Part shown: piece by piece, positions 44,595-54,006 of the stretch
Layout of the letters: every line of letters begins with the position of its first letter
Position numbering within the stretch: the first letter of the stretch is position 1
Position numbers and translations under genes: made by a program
Notes under the pieces: model-generated
The model's input: only the letters and a program-made list of their open reading frames with translations
What the model was told of the DNA's origin: nothing
Databases searched by the model: none
DNA from: DASSQJ01 sp963772645
GTDB lineage: Bacteria > Actinomycetota > Actinomycetes > Actinomycetales > Dermatophilaceae
Direction: 5' to 3'
NCBI GenBank assembly: GCA_963772645.1
Contig: CAVYYD010000008.1
Location: 79,055 to 143,054 of the forward strand
DNA length: 64,000 nucleotides

Positions 44595-45535
44595 AGCAGT
44601 ACTGCTTCCCGCTCGGTGTGTGCGTGGTCGGCGACGGGCTCGTCGCCGGCGGTGACGTCTTCGGTGCTCGTCCAGTCCAGGAACAGCTCTTCCAGCGAGC
44701 CTGCCTGGGGGGCGAGCTCGTGCAGGGCGATGCCGGCCGCGCAGGCGCGGTCCCCGATCTCGGTGATGGGCATGCCTCTGACGACCAGCTCGCCGTCGCG
44801 TCCACCGAGCACGCTGGCGCCGGCCCCCGTCAGGGCCTGGGTGAGCCTGTCGGGTGCAAGGGTGCGCACCGTGGTGCCGGCTCGCTGCAGCGACGCCAGG
44901 TCTCCGGTGGTGACGACCTGGCCGTGGGCGATCACGACGACGTCGTCGGCGAGCTGCTCCACCTCGGCGAGCAGGTGGCTGGAGACGAACACCGTTCCAC
45001 CCGCTGCGGCGCGCTCCCGCAGCAGGTCTCGCAGCCAGCGGATGCCTTGGGGGTCGAGCCCGTTGCCGGGCTCGTCGAGCACGAGCACCGGGGGGTCGCC
45101 CAGCAGCGCGGCGGCGAGCCCCAGTCGCTGCCTCATCCCGAGGGAGTAGCCCCCGACGTGGCGGTCGGCGGCATGGGTGAGGCCGACCGCGTCGAGCACC
45201 TGGTCGATGCGGTGGTGGTCGAACCCACCACCGTCGGCGAGGATGCGCAGGTGGTTGCGGCCGCTGCGGGCGGGGTGGAACGCGTTCGGCTCGAGGACCA
45301 CGCCGACGGTGCGGGCCGGGTCTGGCAGGTCGCGGTACCGGGTGCCCCCGATGGCGGCGTGCCCGTGGTCGGCCGTTGCGAGGTCGAGGAGGACCTTCAT
45401 CGTGGTGGACTTGCCGGCGCCGTTGGGGCCGAGGAAGCAGGTGACCCGTCCGGGTGCGACGGTGAAGGTGAGGTCGTCGACGACCGTGTCCTTGCCGTAG
45501 CGCTTGGTGACGTGGTCGATGGTGAGCGGAAGCAT
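44591..45535 (-). CDS. ABC transporter ATP-binding protein
   Basis: 314 aa. Walker A FLGPNGAGKSTTMK, signature YSLGMRQRLGLA, Walker B VLVLDEPGNGLDP, switch His in VFVSSHLLAEVE. This is the CcmA/DrrA type of exporter ATPase with a C-terminal extension that often contacts the permease. ATG 45535 chosen because of a GAAGGGAAC box upstream and the family start MLPLTIDHVTKRYG. Drives the permease encoded next. Confidence 0.93.
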   Translation of the reverse strand: MLPLTIDHVTKRYGKDTVVDDLTFTVAPGRVTCFLGPNGAGKSTTMKVLLDLATADHGHAAIGGTRYRDLPDPARTVGVVLEPNAFHPARSGRNHLRILADGGGFDHHRIDQVLDAVGLTHAADRHVGGYSLGMRQRLGLAAALLGDPPVLVLDEPGNGLDPQGIRWLRDLLRERAAAGGTVFVSSHLLAEVEQLADDVVVIAHGQVVTTGDLASLQRAGTTVRTLAPDRLTQALTGAGASVLGGRDGELVVRGMPITEIGDRACAAGIALHELAPQAGSLEELFLDWTSTEDVTAGDEPVADHAHTEREAVLL

Positions 45536-45620
45536 GGTGCGGGTTCCCTTCGGGGAGGCCGATGGTGAGTGGTCAGGCGCGTCGACTCGGGGCCGACGGG
45601 CTGGGGACGTGGCGCCCGGG

Positions 45621-45839
45621 TCAGTCCAGCGCCATGGCGGTGGGCAGGTCCACGCGGCTGGCTCGTCGGGCCGGGCCGATGGCGGCGAGCACGCCGACGA
45701 CCGCTGCCAACCCGGCCGTCGCTCCGCCCGGTCCGTGGACCGAGGTCGCCTCCACCCCGTACGTGCGGTGGGCGTCGACGACTCGGGCCGCGACAGTGAT
45801 CGTCTGCGGGAGAACTGCATCAAGTGTCGTGTGAGTCAT
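45621..45839 (-). pseudogene. Remnant resembling the C-terminus of an FtsX-like permease
   Basis: 72 aa frame. Residues about 45-72, AVVGVLAAIGPARRASRVDL and PTAMALD, match the last helix and tail of FtsX/MacB-type ABC permeases; the front (MTHTTLDAVLPQTITVAARV) does not resemble the family. Only the end of such a gene seems to survive, just upstream of the ABC ATPase. Possibly the relic of an earlier ABC operon. Confidence 0.4.
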
Positions 45840-46187
45840 AACCGACGTCCTGTTCGCGGCTGCGCAAGGGCTCCCGGGGGACGTCAGGCGACGCCTCATC
45901 CATCGCGCCGGCGACGATGCAGGGACGATGCGGAACTGGACCTCACTGAGGAAGCGGGACGCGCGGTCCGCTTCGAGGACGACGGATGTGCCGTCGGACG
46001 TGATCAGTGGTCGATGCGGGACCTGACGTGGTCAGCTTCCCGATCCCCACCGTACTCCGTGGCCCGGGCCCGTCCGACCGCACCGTGAGCTGCCCCCGGG
46101 CTGGCGGGCTGGCGGGCTGGCGGGCGGGCGGGTGAGCAGGGTCTCGCCCCGGCTGGACGGCGGTGCCGGGGTGCACATACTGGCGAG
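45840..46187. other. 348-bp intergenic region with GGGCTGGC repeats
   Basis: Holds three tandem GGGCTGGC units (46098-46121) running into GGGCGGGCGGG (to 46132). No gene or clear promoter recognised. Confidence 0.45.
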
Positions 46188-46790
46188 ATGAGGCCTACCC
46201 CAACGACGCTCGTGCTCGCGGCTGGTGCGGGCGCCGCGGCCTATGTCCGGTACGTCCGGCCCTGGCAGCTGACCTGGGGCGCCACCCCTGCGGAGGTCAC
46301 TCGCCGGCTTCCCAGTGACGACCTGGTGACCGACCCCACCTTCGACGCCACCCGGGCGATCACCCTCGACGCCCCGCCGGCACAGGTGTGGCCGTGGCTG
46401 GTGCAGATGGGCCTGACCCGCGCCGGCTGGTACAGCTACGACCTGCTCGACAACCTCGGGCGCCCCAGCGCCCGCCGGATCGTCCCCGAACTGCAGGGGC
46501 TCGCACCTGGCGACATCGTGCCGAATTGCCCGAACGGCCGGCAGGGGATGAGGGTGCTGTCCGTCGAGGCGCCCACCGCGATGGTGTGGGGCGAGCCCGG
46601 GGGCACCACCTGGGCCTGGCAGCTCGACGAAACCGACACGGGCGGAACCCGGCTCGTCACCCGGGTCCGGTCGCGCTACCAGTGGCTCTCGCCCTCCATC
46701 GCCTTCTCGCTGCTGGTCGAGTTCGGCGACATCTGGATGATGCGCAAGATGCTCCTGGGCCTGCGCGAGCGGACGGCGACGCCCCGCTGA
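46188..46790 (+). CDS. SRPBCC family membrane-anchored protein
   Basis: 200 aa. A short N-terminal hydrophobic segment (TLVLAAGAGAAAYVRYV) may anchor it. The START-like domain follows: ITLDAPPAQVWPWLVQMGLT, RAGWYSYDLLDNLGR, and a C-terminal helix around SLLVEFGDIWMMRKMLLGLR. The first two are signatures of a widespread actinobacterial SRPBCC group of unknown ligand. It stands alone before the DUF6544 gene, with an 79-bp gap. Confidence 0.87.
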   Translation: MRPTPTTLVLAAGAGAAAYVRYVRPWQLTWGATPAEVTRRLPSDDLVTDPTFDATRAITLDAPPAQVWPWLVQMGLTRAGWYSYDLLDNLGRPSARRIVPELQGLAPGDIVPNCPNGRQGMRVLSVEAPTAMVWGEPGGTTWAWQLDETDTGGTRLVTRVRSRYQWLSPSIAFSLLVEFGDIWMMRKMLLGLRERTATPR

Positions 46791-46869
46791 CGCTGACCCC
46801 GAAGGCTCCGGCCACCGCGATTAGGTACCAACCGGCCGACAGAGGAGTGTGGGGTCGGAGGAACCAATC

Positions 46870-48006
46870 ATGTCGAACATCCCGCGGTTCATCGTCGTCG
46901 TGCTGCTCACCGGTCACGGACTCATCCACCTGCTGGGCGCCGCCAAAGGGTTCGGGTGGGCTGAGGTCAACCAGCTCACCCAGCCGATCGGCCCGGCCGC
47001 GGGCGCGCTCTGGCTCAGCGCCGCCGTGCTCGTCCTTGCCACGGCCGCACTACTGGCCACAGGCCCCCCGACCTGGTGGTGGGCGGTCGCCGGCGCCGCC
47101 GCTGTGACCTCGCAAGCAGCCATCGCCACCTCCTGGAGCGACGCCAAGGCCGGCGCCGTCATCAACGTGCTGCTCATCCTCGGGGCTGCCTACGGGTTCG
47201 CGTCGGCCGGTCCCACCAGCTACCACGCGCAGTGGCGGGGCCGGGTCACGCAGTCGCTCGCCGAGGTCCACGCTGGGCCCGCGCTCGTCACGGAGGCCGA
47301 CCTGGCCGCACTTCCGGAGCCGCTCGCCGCGTACGTCCGCCGCTCGGGAGCCGTTGGCCAGCCACGAGTGACGAGCCTGCGCGCCGACATCCACGGCAGG
47401 ATCCGCAGCGGACCGGACGCAGCCTGGATGCCGTTCACTGGCGAACAGGTCAACACCTACGGCCCACGACCGACACGTGCCTTCATCATCGACGCCACCC
47501 GATCCGGGCTGCCGGTCACCGTCCTGCACCTGTACGACCACACGACCGCGACCATGCGCGGCAAGCTGCTGTCGATCGCCACCGTCGTCGACGCCTCCGG
47601 CCCGGAGATGGACCGCAGCGAGACCGTGACCGTGTTCAACGACCTCGTGGTCCTCGCCCCGGGCGCCGTCGTCGATGCCCCCGTGCGCTGGACTCCCCGT
47701 GATGCCAACCACGTTGAGGGTGTCTTCATGACCGACGACCAGAGCGTGGCTGCCGTCCTGACCTTCGACGCGCAGCACGACCTGGTCGACTTCGTCTCCC
47801 ACGACCGGTTCCGAGCCTCCGCCGACGGCAAGACCTTCACCAGGCAGGACTGGTCCACCCCCCTGAGCGAGTTCCGCGAGTCAGGGGGATACCGGCTTCC
47901 CACCGCCGGGGAGGGCCGGTGGAGCGCACCGGCGCCCGAAGGCGCCTTCGCCTACCTCGAGTTCCACCTGGACGACATCCACTACAACGTCCACGCCGCT
48001 CAATGA
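46870..48006 (+). CDS. DUF6544 family membrane protein
   Basis: 378 aa. Four N-terminal helices (IPRFIVVVLLTGHGLIHLLG, GALWLSAAVLVLATAALLAT and two more) precede a large soluble region: LPEPLAAYVRRSGAVGQPRV, MPFTGEQVNTYGPRPTRAFI, DHTTATMRGKLLSIATVVDA. That soluble part is the DUF6544 core as I recall it; function unknown. ATG 46870 has GGAGGA at ideal spacing, which rules out upstream GTG codons. Confidence 0.85.
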   Translation: MSNIPRFIVVVLLTGHGLIHLLGAAKGFGWAEVNQLTQPIGPAAGALWLSAAVLVLATAALLATGPPTWWWAVAGAAAVTSQAAIATSWSDAKAGAVINVLLILGAAYGFASAGPTSYHAQWRGRVTQSLAEVHAGPALVTEADLAALPEPLAAYVRRSGAVGQPRVTSLRADIHGRIRSGPDAAWMPFTGEQVNTYGPRPTRAFIIDATRSGLPVTVLHLYDHTTATMRGKLLSIATVVDASGPEMDRSETVTVFNDLVVLAPGAVVDAPVRWTPRDANHVEGVFMTDDQSVAAVLTFDAQHDLVDFVSHDRFRASADGKTFTRQDWSTPLSEFRESGGYRLPTAGEGRWSAPAPEGAFAYLEFHLDDIHYNVHAAQ

Positions 48007-48082
48007 GGACCACCGGCCGCCGCCACCACCGACAGGTGTGACGCGGATGCATGCGCCGGCGGCCAGGCGGCTGGCGGAGCGG

Positions 48083-48217
48083 TCAGCCGACCATGAATGC
48101 GGCGTCCGCCTTCGGGTCGAACGCCAGGTGCCAGTGCTCGGCCAGCTTGTGGTCACGCACGTGGTACACGTCCGCGTACTTCGCGGTGAGGCTGCGGCCT
48201 GGCTGGCGTGACACACG
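48083..48217 (-). pseudogene. C-terminal remnant of a SnoaL-like protein
   Basis: About 45 codons read GRSLTAKYADVYHVRDHKLA and EHWHLAFDPKADAAFMVG, the last beta strands and helix of SnoaL/NTF2-like proteins. The frame loses family similarity at about 48217, just before the hipBA operator and genes. The rest of the gene is absent, as if replaced by the hipBA module. Confidence 0.6.
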
Positions 48218-48232
48218 GACCTGTCTGAGTAT

Positions 48233-48254
48233 CATGACAAATACATATGTCATG
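48233..48254. promoter_or_regulatory. HipB-type operator candidate
   Basis: CATGACA-N8-TGTCATG, a perfect 7-bp inverted repeat with spacer AATACATA. E. coli HipB sites are also inverted repeats with an 8-bp spacer (TATCC-N8-GGATA). It lies 57 bp before the hipB ATG and is AT-rich against its surroundings. Confidence 0.6.
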
Positions 48255-48310
48255 GTAGCGTGACAACCGCAGAGGTCACGCATTCCAGACAGCAGCTGAG
48301 GGGAGGCCTC

Positions 48311-48580
48311 ATGCTCACCACCGTGCGCGACCTGGGAGCCGCCGTCCGCGCTGCCCGGCAAGAGGGCGGGCTGAGCCAGCAAGCCTTGGCCGACCGCGCT
48401 GGCGTCCCGCGACAGTGGGTGTCTCGGCTCGAGACCGGATCGAACCCCGGCGCCGAGCTCCGCAAGGTGCTCGACGTGCTCGCCGCGCTCGGCCTGGCCG
48501 TCACGCTGGGGCCATCGCCCGAGCCCAACTCGTTGAACGAGGACCCCTTTGCTGACATGTTCGCCGGCGAATCGTCATGA
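48311..48580 (+). CDS. hipB: HipB-like antitoxin (XRE helix-turn-helix)
   Basis: 89 aa. A Cro/CI-type helix-turn-helix covers residues 12-65 (AARQEGGLSQQALADRAGVP, RQWVSRLETGSNPGAELRKV), with the short acidic tail NEDPFADMFAGESS characteristic of HipB. Neutralises HipA and represses the operon. ATG 48311 has GGGGAGG 5 bases before it; a GTG at 48260 would extend the protein but has no such site. Stop overlaps hipA by 4 bases. Confidence 0.9.
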   Translation: MLTTVRDLGAAVRAARQEGGLSQQALADRAGVPRQWVSRLETGSNPGAELRKVLDVLAALGLAVTLGPSPEPNSLNEDPFADMFAGESS

Positions 48581-49866
48581 CCGAGATGAACGTCTTCCTC
48601 GACGGCGTGCTGGCCGGCAGGGTGGAGCAGGCGACCGGTGGCGCACTGAGCTTCGCCTACGACGTCGGGTACACCTCTGGGCCCAGCCCGACCCCGCTGT
48701 CGCTGTCGATGCCGCTGTCCGGGCGGCGCCACGGAAACCGCGTCGTCTCGGCATGGCTGGATGGTCTGCTGCCTGACAACGCTGCCGTGCGCGAGGAGTG
48801 GGGTCGCCGCTTCCAGGTGTCGGCGCGCAACCCCTTCGCACTACTGCGACACGTCGGGCGTGACGCCGCCGGGGCTGTGCAGGTGCTGCCGGTCGACGTG
48901 GACCCCCCGGACGCGGCCCAGCGCACCGGCGACGTGCGCCGCCTGTCCGAGGCCGAAGTCTGCGACATGCTGCGTGAGCTGACCGTGCGCGATGCCGGCT
49001 GGGAGGTCGGGGCCGGCTCGGGCCGGTGGAGCCTGGCCGGCGCTCAGACCAAGGTCGCGCTGCACCTCCTCGACGACGGCGCCTGGGGTGTGCCGAACGA
49101 CTCCACCCCGACGACCCACATCCTGAAGCCCACACGCGCCGACACTCGCTTCGGCGACCTGCACGTCAACGAGTTCGTGTGTCTGCGTGCCGCAGGGCTG
49201 CTCGGGCTGCGCGTCGCCCACGTCGAGCTTGTCGACTTCGGCGGAGCGAAGACCCTGGTCTCCGCTCGCTACGACCGGCGCCGCGACCGTGGCGGGCAGT
49301 GGCTGCGTCTGCACCAGGAGGACCTGCTCCAGGCGATGAGCTACCCGTCGTCGAAGAAGTACCAGGCCGACGGAGGTCCGAGCGTCAGGAACGTCGCGGC
49401 GCTGTTCGGCACGCTGGGGCTTGCCGACCGTGAAGCGGTGCGGACGGCGTTCTTCGACGCGTTTGCGTTCAACGTGCTCGTTGGAGGCTCGGACGCACAT
49501 GCGAAGAACTACAGCCTGCTGCTGCGGGGCCCTCGGGTCGCCTTGGCGCCGCTGTACGACGCGGCCAGCTACGCGCCGTACCTGAAGCCGGGTGAAGCCG
49601 TGCGCAGCTCGATGAAGGTTGGCAGGGCCTGGCAGGTGCGTGACGTGACGGACGAGGACTGGGTCGATGTCGCGACCGCCCTCGAGCTGCATCCCGAGCT
49701 CGCGCTCGAGCGGGTTGAGTCGCTGCGCACCCGGCTGCCCGAGGCGGTGGCAGAAGCGGCCGAGACGGCACCACCATCGTTCACGAAGGACGCGCACCGG
49801 GTGGCAGCTGCGGTCGGCCGCCAGAGGCACGTGCACGTCCCGCGGCTGCCCCACGCCCGTCGCTAG
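48577..49866 (+). CDS. hipA: HipA-like Ser/Thr kinase toxin
   Basis: 429 aa, normal HipA length. N-terminal couple_hipA domain (DGVLAGRVEQATGGALSFAY, LPDNAAVREEWGRRF), then the kinase core: GRWSLAGAQTKVAL with the P-loop-like Ser, STPTTHILKP, catalytic Asp in VGGSDAHAKNYSLL and the metal-binding APLYDAASYAPY. HipA of E. coli phosphorylates glutamyl-tRNA synthetase and causes persistence; the target here is unknown. ATGA overlap with hipB. Confidence 0.93.
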   Translation: MTEMNVFLDGVLAGRVEQATGGALSFAYDVGYTSGPSPTPLSLSMPLSGRRHGNRVVSAWLDGLLPDNAAVREEWGRRFQVSARNPFALLRHVGRDAAGAVQVLPVDVDPPDAAQRTGDVRRLSEAEVCDMLRELTVRDAGWEVGAGSGRWSLAGAQTKVALHLLDDGAWGVPNDSTPTTHILKPTRADTRFGDLHVNEFVCLRAAGLLGLRVAHVELVDFGGAKTLVSARYDRRRDRGGQWLRLHQEDLLQAMSYPSSKKYQADGGPSVRNVAALFGTLGLADREAVRTAFFDAFAFNVLVGGSDAHAKNYSLLLRGPRVALAPLYDAASYAPYLKPGEAVRSSMKVGRAWQVRDVTDEDWVDVATALELHPELALERVESLRTRLPEAVAEAAETAPPSFTKDAHRVAAAVGRQRHVHVPRLPHARR

Positions 49867-49941
49867 GAGTCGGGACGCCCCAGGCGCATCATCGGGTACG
49901 TTGGCGAACTCGGAAAGGCGGATCCTGGGAGTGGAGCTGCG

Positions 49942-52900
49942 TTGATCGTCCTTCACGGCTGGTGGTCGACCGAGCGCGATCCCAGGGGGGAGCTGATCGT
50001 GTGGGCCGAGGACTCCGAGGCGCCGACACAGCCACCGGTTCGCCGAGGTCGCCGCCCAGCGAAGCACACTCACCCCTTCGCTGTTTCTGCGCGGACCCTG
50101 GCGGCGACAACAGCACGAGAAGGCACCCCGGGGACGGCTGTGCTCGCCCTGCCGAACCAGGGCCGTGGCCCGTCCGCCTCGGCAGAGGTACGCCGAACCC
50201 GCGCGGAGTCGCAGCCCTCGGAGTCGCCGACCGCCGGGCAGTGGGAGGTCCCAACGCTTGCGTTGGCACCTCAGGACGCCCTGGACTACCTGCTGGAATC
50301 AGGCAACAACGAGTTCGACCCCGATGCACCGGTCGCCGGTGGTGACCTGCGAGCGCTGCAGGCCGTTGCAGGGTTTGCGCTGGATCTCGTCGGACGCGGC
50401 CGGGTACTGCCCGGCGTGCGCGAGGCGGGCGCCGGCCGGGCGATGGCCTTGTGGTCGGCGGTCGTCACCGGAGCCGATGCCGTATGGCTTCGTGCCGTGG
50501 CCGGGGCGCTGCCCGGTTCGTTCACGGCGGCCAGCGCGGCGGCTGGTGACCGAGGTGCGGCCGCGGTGCGGATGCTGGCCGAGGCGACCGATGCCCTGGT
50601 GGACGCGGCGGTGCGCTCGCGCCTCGGACCCGCCAAGCGCAGGCGGACGGCATCCTCGTTCCGAACGGCCCTGATCGGTTCCGATCCCTACTTCGCCACC
50701 ACCCCGGTCGCCCTGGCTGCCCTGGACGAGGCGCTGGCGGACTGGCAGCGAGAGGTCACCGAGGTCGGTGCCGTTCGGGCCTGCTTCCGGCTGGTCGAAC
50801 CGACCGAAGCTGCGGGGGCAACCGCTGGCGAGGCAACGGCCGGCGAGGGGGTGCCTGACCCCACGTGGCGAGTGGACTTCGCGTTGCAGTCGACGGCGGA
50901 GCCGAGCCTGGTCGTCGACGCCGGGCAGGTGTGGCGTGCCAAGGGGGCGCTGCGCGCGCTCGCCCGGCACGTCACCGATCCGCAGGAGACCCTGCTCGGC
51001 GAGCTCGGCCGTGCGGTGCGCCTCTACCCGGACATCGAGGGTGCGCTGCGCACCGCGAAGCCGTCGTCGCTGACCCTGGACGCCGACGGCGCACACCGCT
51101 TCCTGTCGGAGGCCGCGCCGATCCTGCTGGCCGCCGGCTTCGGCGTGCTCCTGCCGAGCTGGTGGACCAACCCGTCGATGCGGTTGGGCGCGAAGCTCTC
51201 CGTGTCGACCCCGGCGCAGCCGGGGTCGGTCGCGACCGCGGCGACGATCGGCCGCGAGGGGCTGGTGGAGTTCCGCTGGGACCTGGCTGTCGGGGAGCAC
51301 ACCTTGACCGAGCAGGAGGTCGCCGACCTCGTCGAGGCCCAGCAGCCCCTGGTGCGGGTGCGCGGCCAGTGGATGTACGTCGATGCCGACCGCCTCGCCC
51401 GGGCCCGGACGTTCCTGGCCACGACGTCACGCGTCAGCGGGCGGATGAGCGTGGGGGAGGTGCTCGCGACGCTCGGGGCACAGGACGACGGGCCGGGTGG
51501 CCTCCCGGTGGTGGACGTCGAGGCGCAGGGCTGGCTCGGGGACCTGCTGTCCGGTGAGGTCGACCACCGGATCGCGCCGATGGCCGCGCCGGAGGGCTTC
51601 ACCGGCGAGCTGCGTGCGTACCAGGAACGTGGCTTGGCCTGGCTGGCGTTCCTGGAGTCGGTCGGGCTGGGCGGTATCCTCGCCGACGACATGGGGTTGG
51701 GCAAGACCGTGCAGCTGCTGGCCCTGATGTGCGGCGACGTTGGCCAGGACACGGGTCCGACCCTGCTGGTCTGCCCGATGTCGCTGGTCGGCAACTGGCA
51801 GCGCGAGGCTGCCCGCTTCGCCCCCGGGCTGCGCGTTCACGTGCACCACGGGGCCGAACGGCCTCGGGGCGACGCCTTCACAGAGGTGGTGGCGTCCAGC
51901 GACCTGGTCGTCACGACCTACGGGCTGGTGGTCCGCGACGTCGAGGCGCTGCGCGAGCTCAGCTGGCGCCGCGTCATCCTCGATGAGGCCCAGGCGGTCA
52001 AGAACGCGGCGACTCGCGCCGCGGTCGCGGTGCGGGCGCTGCCGTCGCCGCACCGGTTCGCGGTGACCGGGACCCCCGTCGAGAACAGGTTGGGTGACCT
52101 CTGGTCGCTGATGGAGTTCGCCAACCCGGGGCTGCTGGGTCCGCCCACGTCGTTCAAGCACCGGTTCGCGACCCCGATCGAGCGGCACGGCGATGCCGAC
52201 GCGGCGGCCCACCTGAGGTCGCTGACCCAGCCGTTCGTCCTGCGCCGGCTGAAGACCGACACCTCGATCATCACCGACCTGCCGGCCAAGATCGAGATGG
52301 AGGTCGTGTGCTCGCTGACCCGCGAGCAGGCCTCGCTGTACCAGGCGGTCGTCGCGGACATGATGGAGCGCATCGAGAGCACCGACGGCATCGAGCGCCG
52401 CGGGCTGGTGCTGGCGACCATGACCAAGCTGAAGCAGGTCTGCAACCACCCGGCGCAGTTCCTCAAGGACGGCAGCCGACTGGCCGGGCGCTCGGGCAAG
52501 CTGGCGCGAATCGAGGAGACCCTCGACGAGGTGCTCGCCTCGGGGGAGAAGGCGCTGCTGTTCACGCAGTATGCCGAGTTCGGCGACCTGCTGCGCACCC
52601 ACCTCGGTGCCCGGTTCGGCCGCGAGGTCGGGTACCTGCACGGGGGGCAGAGCAAGGGTCAGCGTGATGCGCTCGTCGCCCGGTTCCAGGACCCTGCCGG
52701 TGGGGGTCCTTCACTGTTCGTCCTGTCGTTGAAGGCCGGCGGCACGGGGCTCACCCTCACCGCCGCCAACCACGTCATCCACGTGGATCGCTGGTGGAAC
52801 CCGGCCGTGGAGGACCAGGCCACCGACCGCGCCTTCCGGATCGGGCAGACCCGCTCGGTGCAGGTGCGCAAGCTGGTGTGCGCGGGCACGTTGGAGGAGA

Positions 52901-53037
52901 AGATCGCCCTGATGATCAAGGACAAGCGTGGCCTGGCGGCCAGCGTCGTGGGCACCGGTGAGGACTGGCTCACCGACCTGTCCACCTCCGCCCTGCGTGA
53001 GCTGTTCACGCTCGAGTCCGGGTCGGTGATGGAGTGA
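49942..53037 (+). CDS. SNF2-family helicase with SNF2-associated N-terminal domain
   Basis: 1031 aa. The N-terminal half (LHGWWSTERDPRGELIVWAE to about residue 540) is the bacterial SNF2-helicase-associated region. The ATPase core has Walker A ADDMGLGKTVQLL, DEAQ-type Walker B ILDEAQAVKN, TGTPVENRLGDLW, CNHPAQF and VHRIGQ-like DRAFRIGQTRSV. DNA translocase that remodels nucleoprotein. TTG start at 49942, giving a typical MIVLHG N-terminus. The stop overlaps the SWIM gene (ATGA at 53034-53037), a conserved bacterial pair. Confidence 0.93.
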   Translation: MIVLHGWWSTERDPRGELIVWAEDSEAPTQPPVRRGRRPAKHTHPFAVSARTLAATTAREGTPGTAVLALPNQGRGPSASAEVRRTRAESQPSESPTAGQWEVPTLALAPQDALDYLLESGNNEFDPDAPVAGGDLRALQAVAGFALDLVGRGRVLPGVREAGAGRAMALWSAVVTGADAVWLRAVAGALPGSFTAASAAAGDRGAAAVRMLAEATDALVDAAVRSRLGPAKRRRTASSFRTALIGSDPYFATTPVALAALDEALADWQREVTEVGAVRACFRLVEPTEAAGATAGEATAGEGVPDPTWRVDFALQSTAEPSLVVDAGQVWRAKGALRALARHVTDPQETLLGELGRAVRLYPDIEGALRTAKPSSLTLDADGAHRFLSEAAPILLAAGFGVLLPSWWTNPSMRLGAKLSVSTPAQPGSVATAATIGREGLVEFRWDLAVGEHTLTEQEVADLVEAQQPLVRVRGQWMYVDADRLARARTFLATTSRVSGRMSVGEVLATLGAQDDGPGGLPVVDVEAQGWLGDLLSGEVDHRIAPMAAPEGFTGELRAYQERGLAWLAFLESVGLGGILADDMGLGKTVQLLALMCGDVGQDTGPTLLVCPMSLVGNWQREAARFAPGLRVHVHHGAERPRGDAFTEVVASSDLVVTTYGLVVRDVEALRELSWRRVILDEAQAVKNAATRAAVAVRALPSPHRFAVTGTPVENRLGDLWSLMEFANPGLLGPPTSFKHRFATPIERHGDADAAAHLRSLTQPFVLRRLKTDTSIITDLPAKIEMEVVCSLTREQASLYQAVVADMMERIESTDGIERRGLVLATMTKLKQVCNHPAQFLKDGSRLAGRSGKLARIEETLDEVLASGEKALLFTQYAEFGDLLRTHLGARFGREVGYLHGGQSKGQRDALVARFQDPAGGGPSLFVLSLKAGGTGLTLTAANHVIHVDRWWNPAVEDQATDRAFRIGQTRSVQVRKLVCAGTLEEKIALMIKDKRGLAASVVGTGEDWLTDLSTSALRELFTLESGSVME

Positions 53038-53922
53038 GCCCGCCGCCCGGCCGCGGACGGTACGGCTCGGCATCCGGCTTCCCGCCCCCGTCGAAACCGC
53101 GCGCGGTGGACGGCGGGCTGGTCGCCCGCAGCGCGCGAGGCGCGATCGGGGAGCACTGGTGGTCGCGACGCTTCATCGAGGTGCTGGAGTCGTTCGCCCT
53201 CGGCTCACGACTCACCCGTGGCAAGAACTACGCCCGACGGGGTCAGGTTCTGTCCCTTGAGGTAGCCCCTGGGGTGGTCACGGCGAGGGTGCAGGGCTCC
53301 CGCAGGGCGCCGTACAAGGTGTCGATCTCCTTGCCCGCGTTCAGCGAGCTGGTGTGGGCCAAGGTGGAGGTCACGCTGGCTGAGCAGGCGATCCACAGTG
53401 CCCGGCTGCTCGCGGGTGAGATGCCTCACGACCTCGAGGAGGTCTTCCGGTCTGCTGGGGCGCCGCTGTTCCCGCAGCGGGCCAAGGACATGACGCTGTC
53501 CTGCTCCTGCCCGGACTGGGAGGTCCCGTGCAAGCACCTCGCGGCCACGTTCTACCTGCTGGCGGAGCGCTTCGACGACGACCCGTTCGCCATCCTGCTG
53601 TGGCGGGGGCGCACTCGGACGGCACTGCTGAACCGGCTTCGTGAGCTGCGCGACAGCGATGCGTCACCTGGTGCGGTGGAGGCTTCGGGGCCGGCTTCCG
53701 AGGGTCTGCGGCTGGGGGCGATGATGGCGCTGGCCGACGTGGTGCCGGCCGATGTGCGACTTCTGGACTGCGGTGCCCGTCCCGGCGCTGCCCGTGCAGC
53801 CCGAGCTGCCGACGGACCTGCTGCTGCGCCAGCTCCCCGTGCCGGGGGCTCCCCTGGGTGGCGCTGGTCTGGTCACCTTCCTCGAGCCGTTGTATGCGGC
53901 GCTCGGAGAGTCGCCCGACTGA
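53034..53922 (+). CDS. SWIM zinc-finger protein (one apparent frameshift near the 3' end)
   Basis: Conserved actinobacterial partner of the SNF2 helicase. IGEHWWSRRFIEVLESFALG, RLTRGKNYARRGQVLSLEVA and the SWIM finger CSCPDWEVPCKHLAA (CxC, CxH zinc ligands) are intact. At about 53745 similarity jumps to another frame, CDFWTAVPVPALPVQPELPT then DLLLRQLPVPGAPLGG, ending at 53922 with the family-type tail. Without correction the frame would run to 54260, antisense into AIM24. Restored length about 295 aa. Probably a single-base error or a recent mutation. Confidence 0.82.
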
Positions 53923-54006
53923 GGATGGGGAGGCGCTTGGACTTGGCCTCAGCGTCCTTGATCACCCGTGGCCCGGACCCAGATGATCCGACCAACCAGC
54001 CCGACG

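Noticed and set aside
46098..46132. GGGCTGGC tandem units as a CRISPR or phase-variation locus
   Set aside because: Only three 8-bp units without spacers or a promoter relation.
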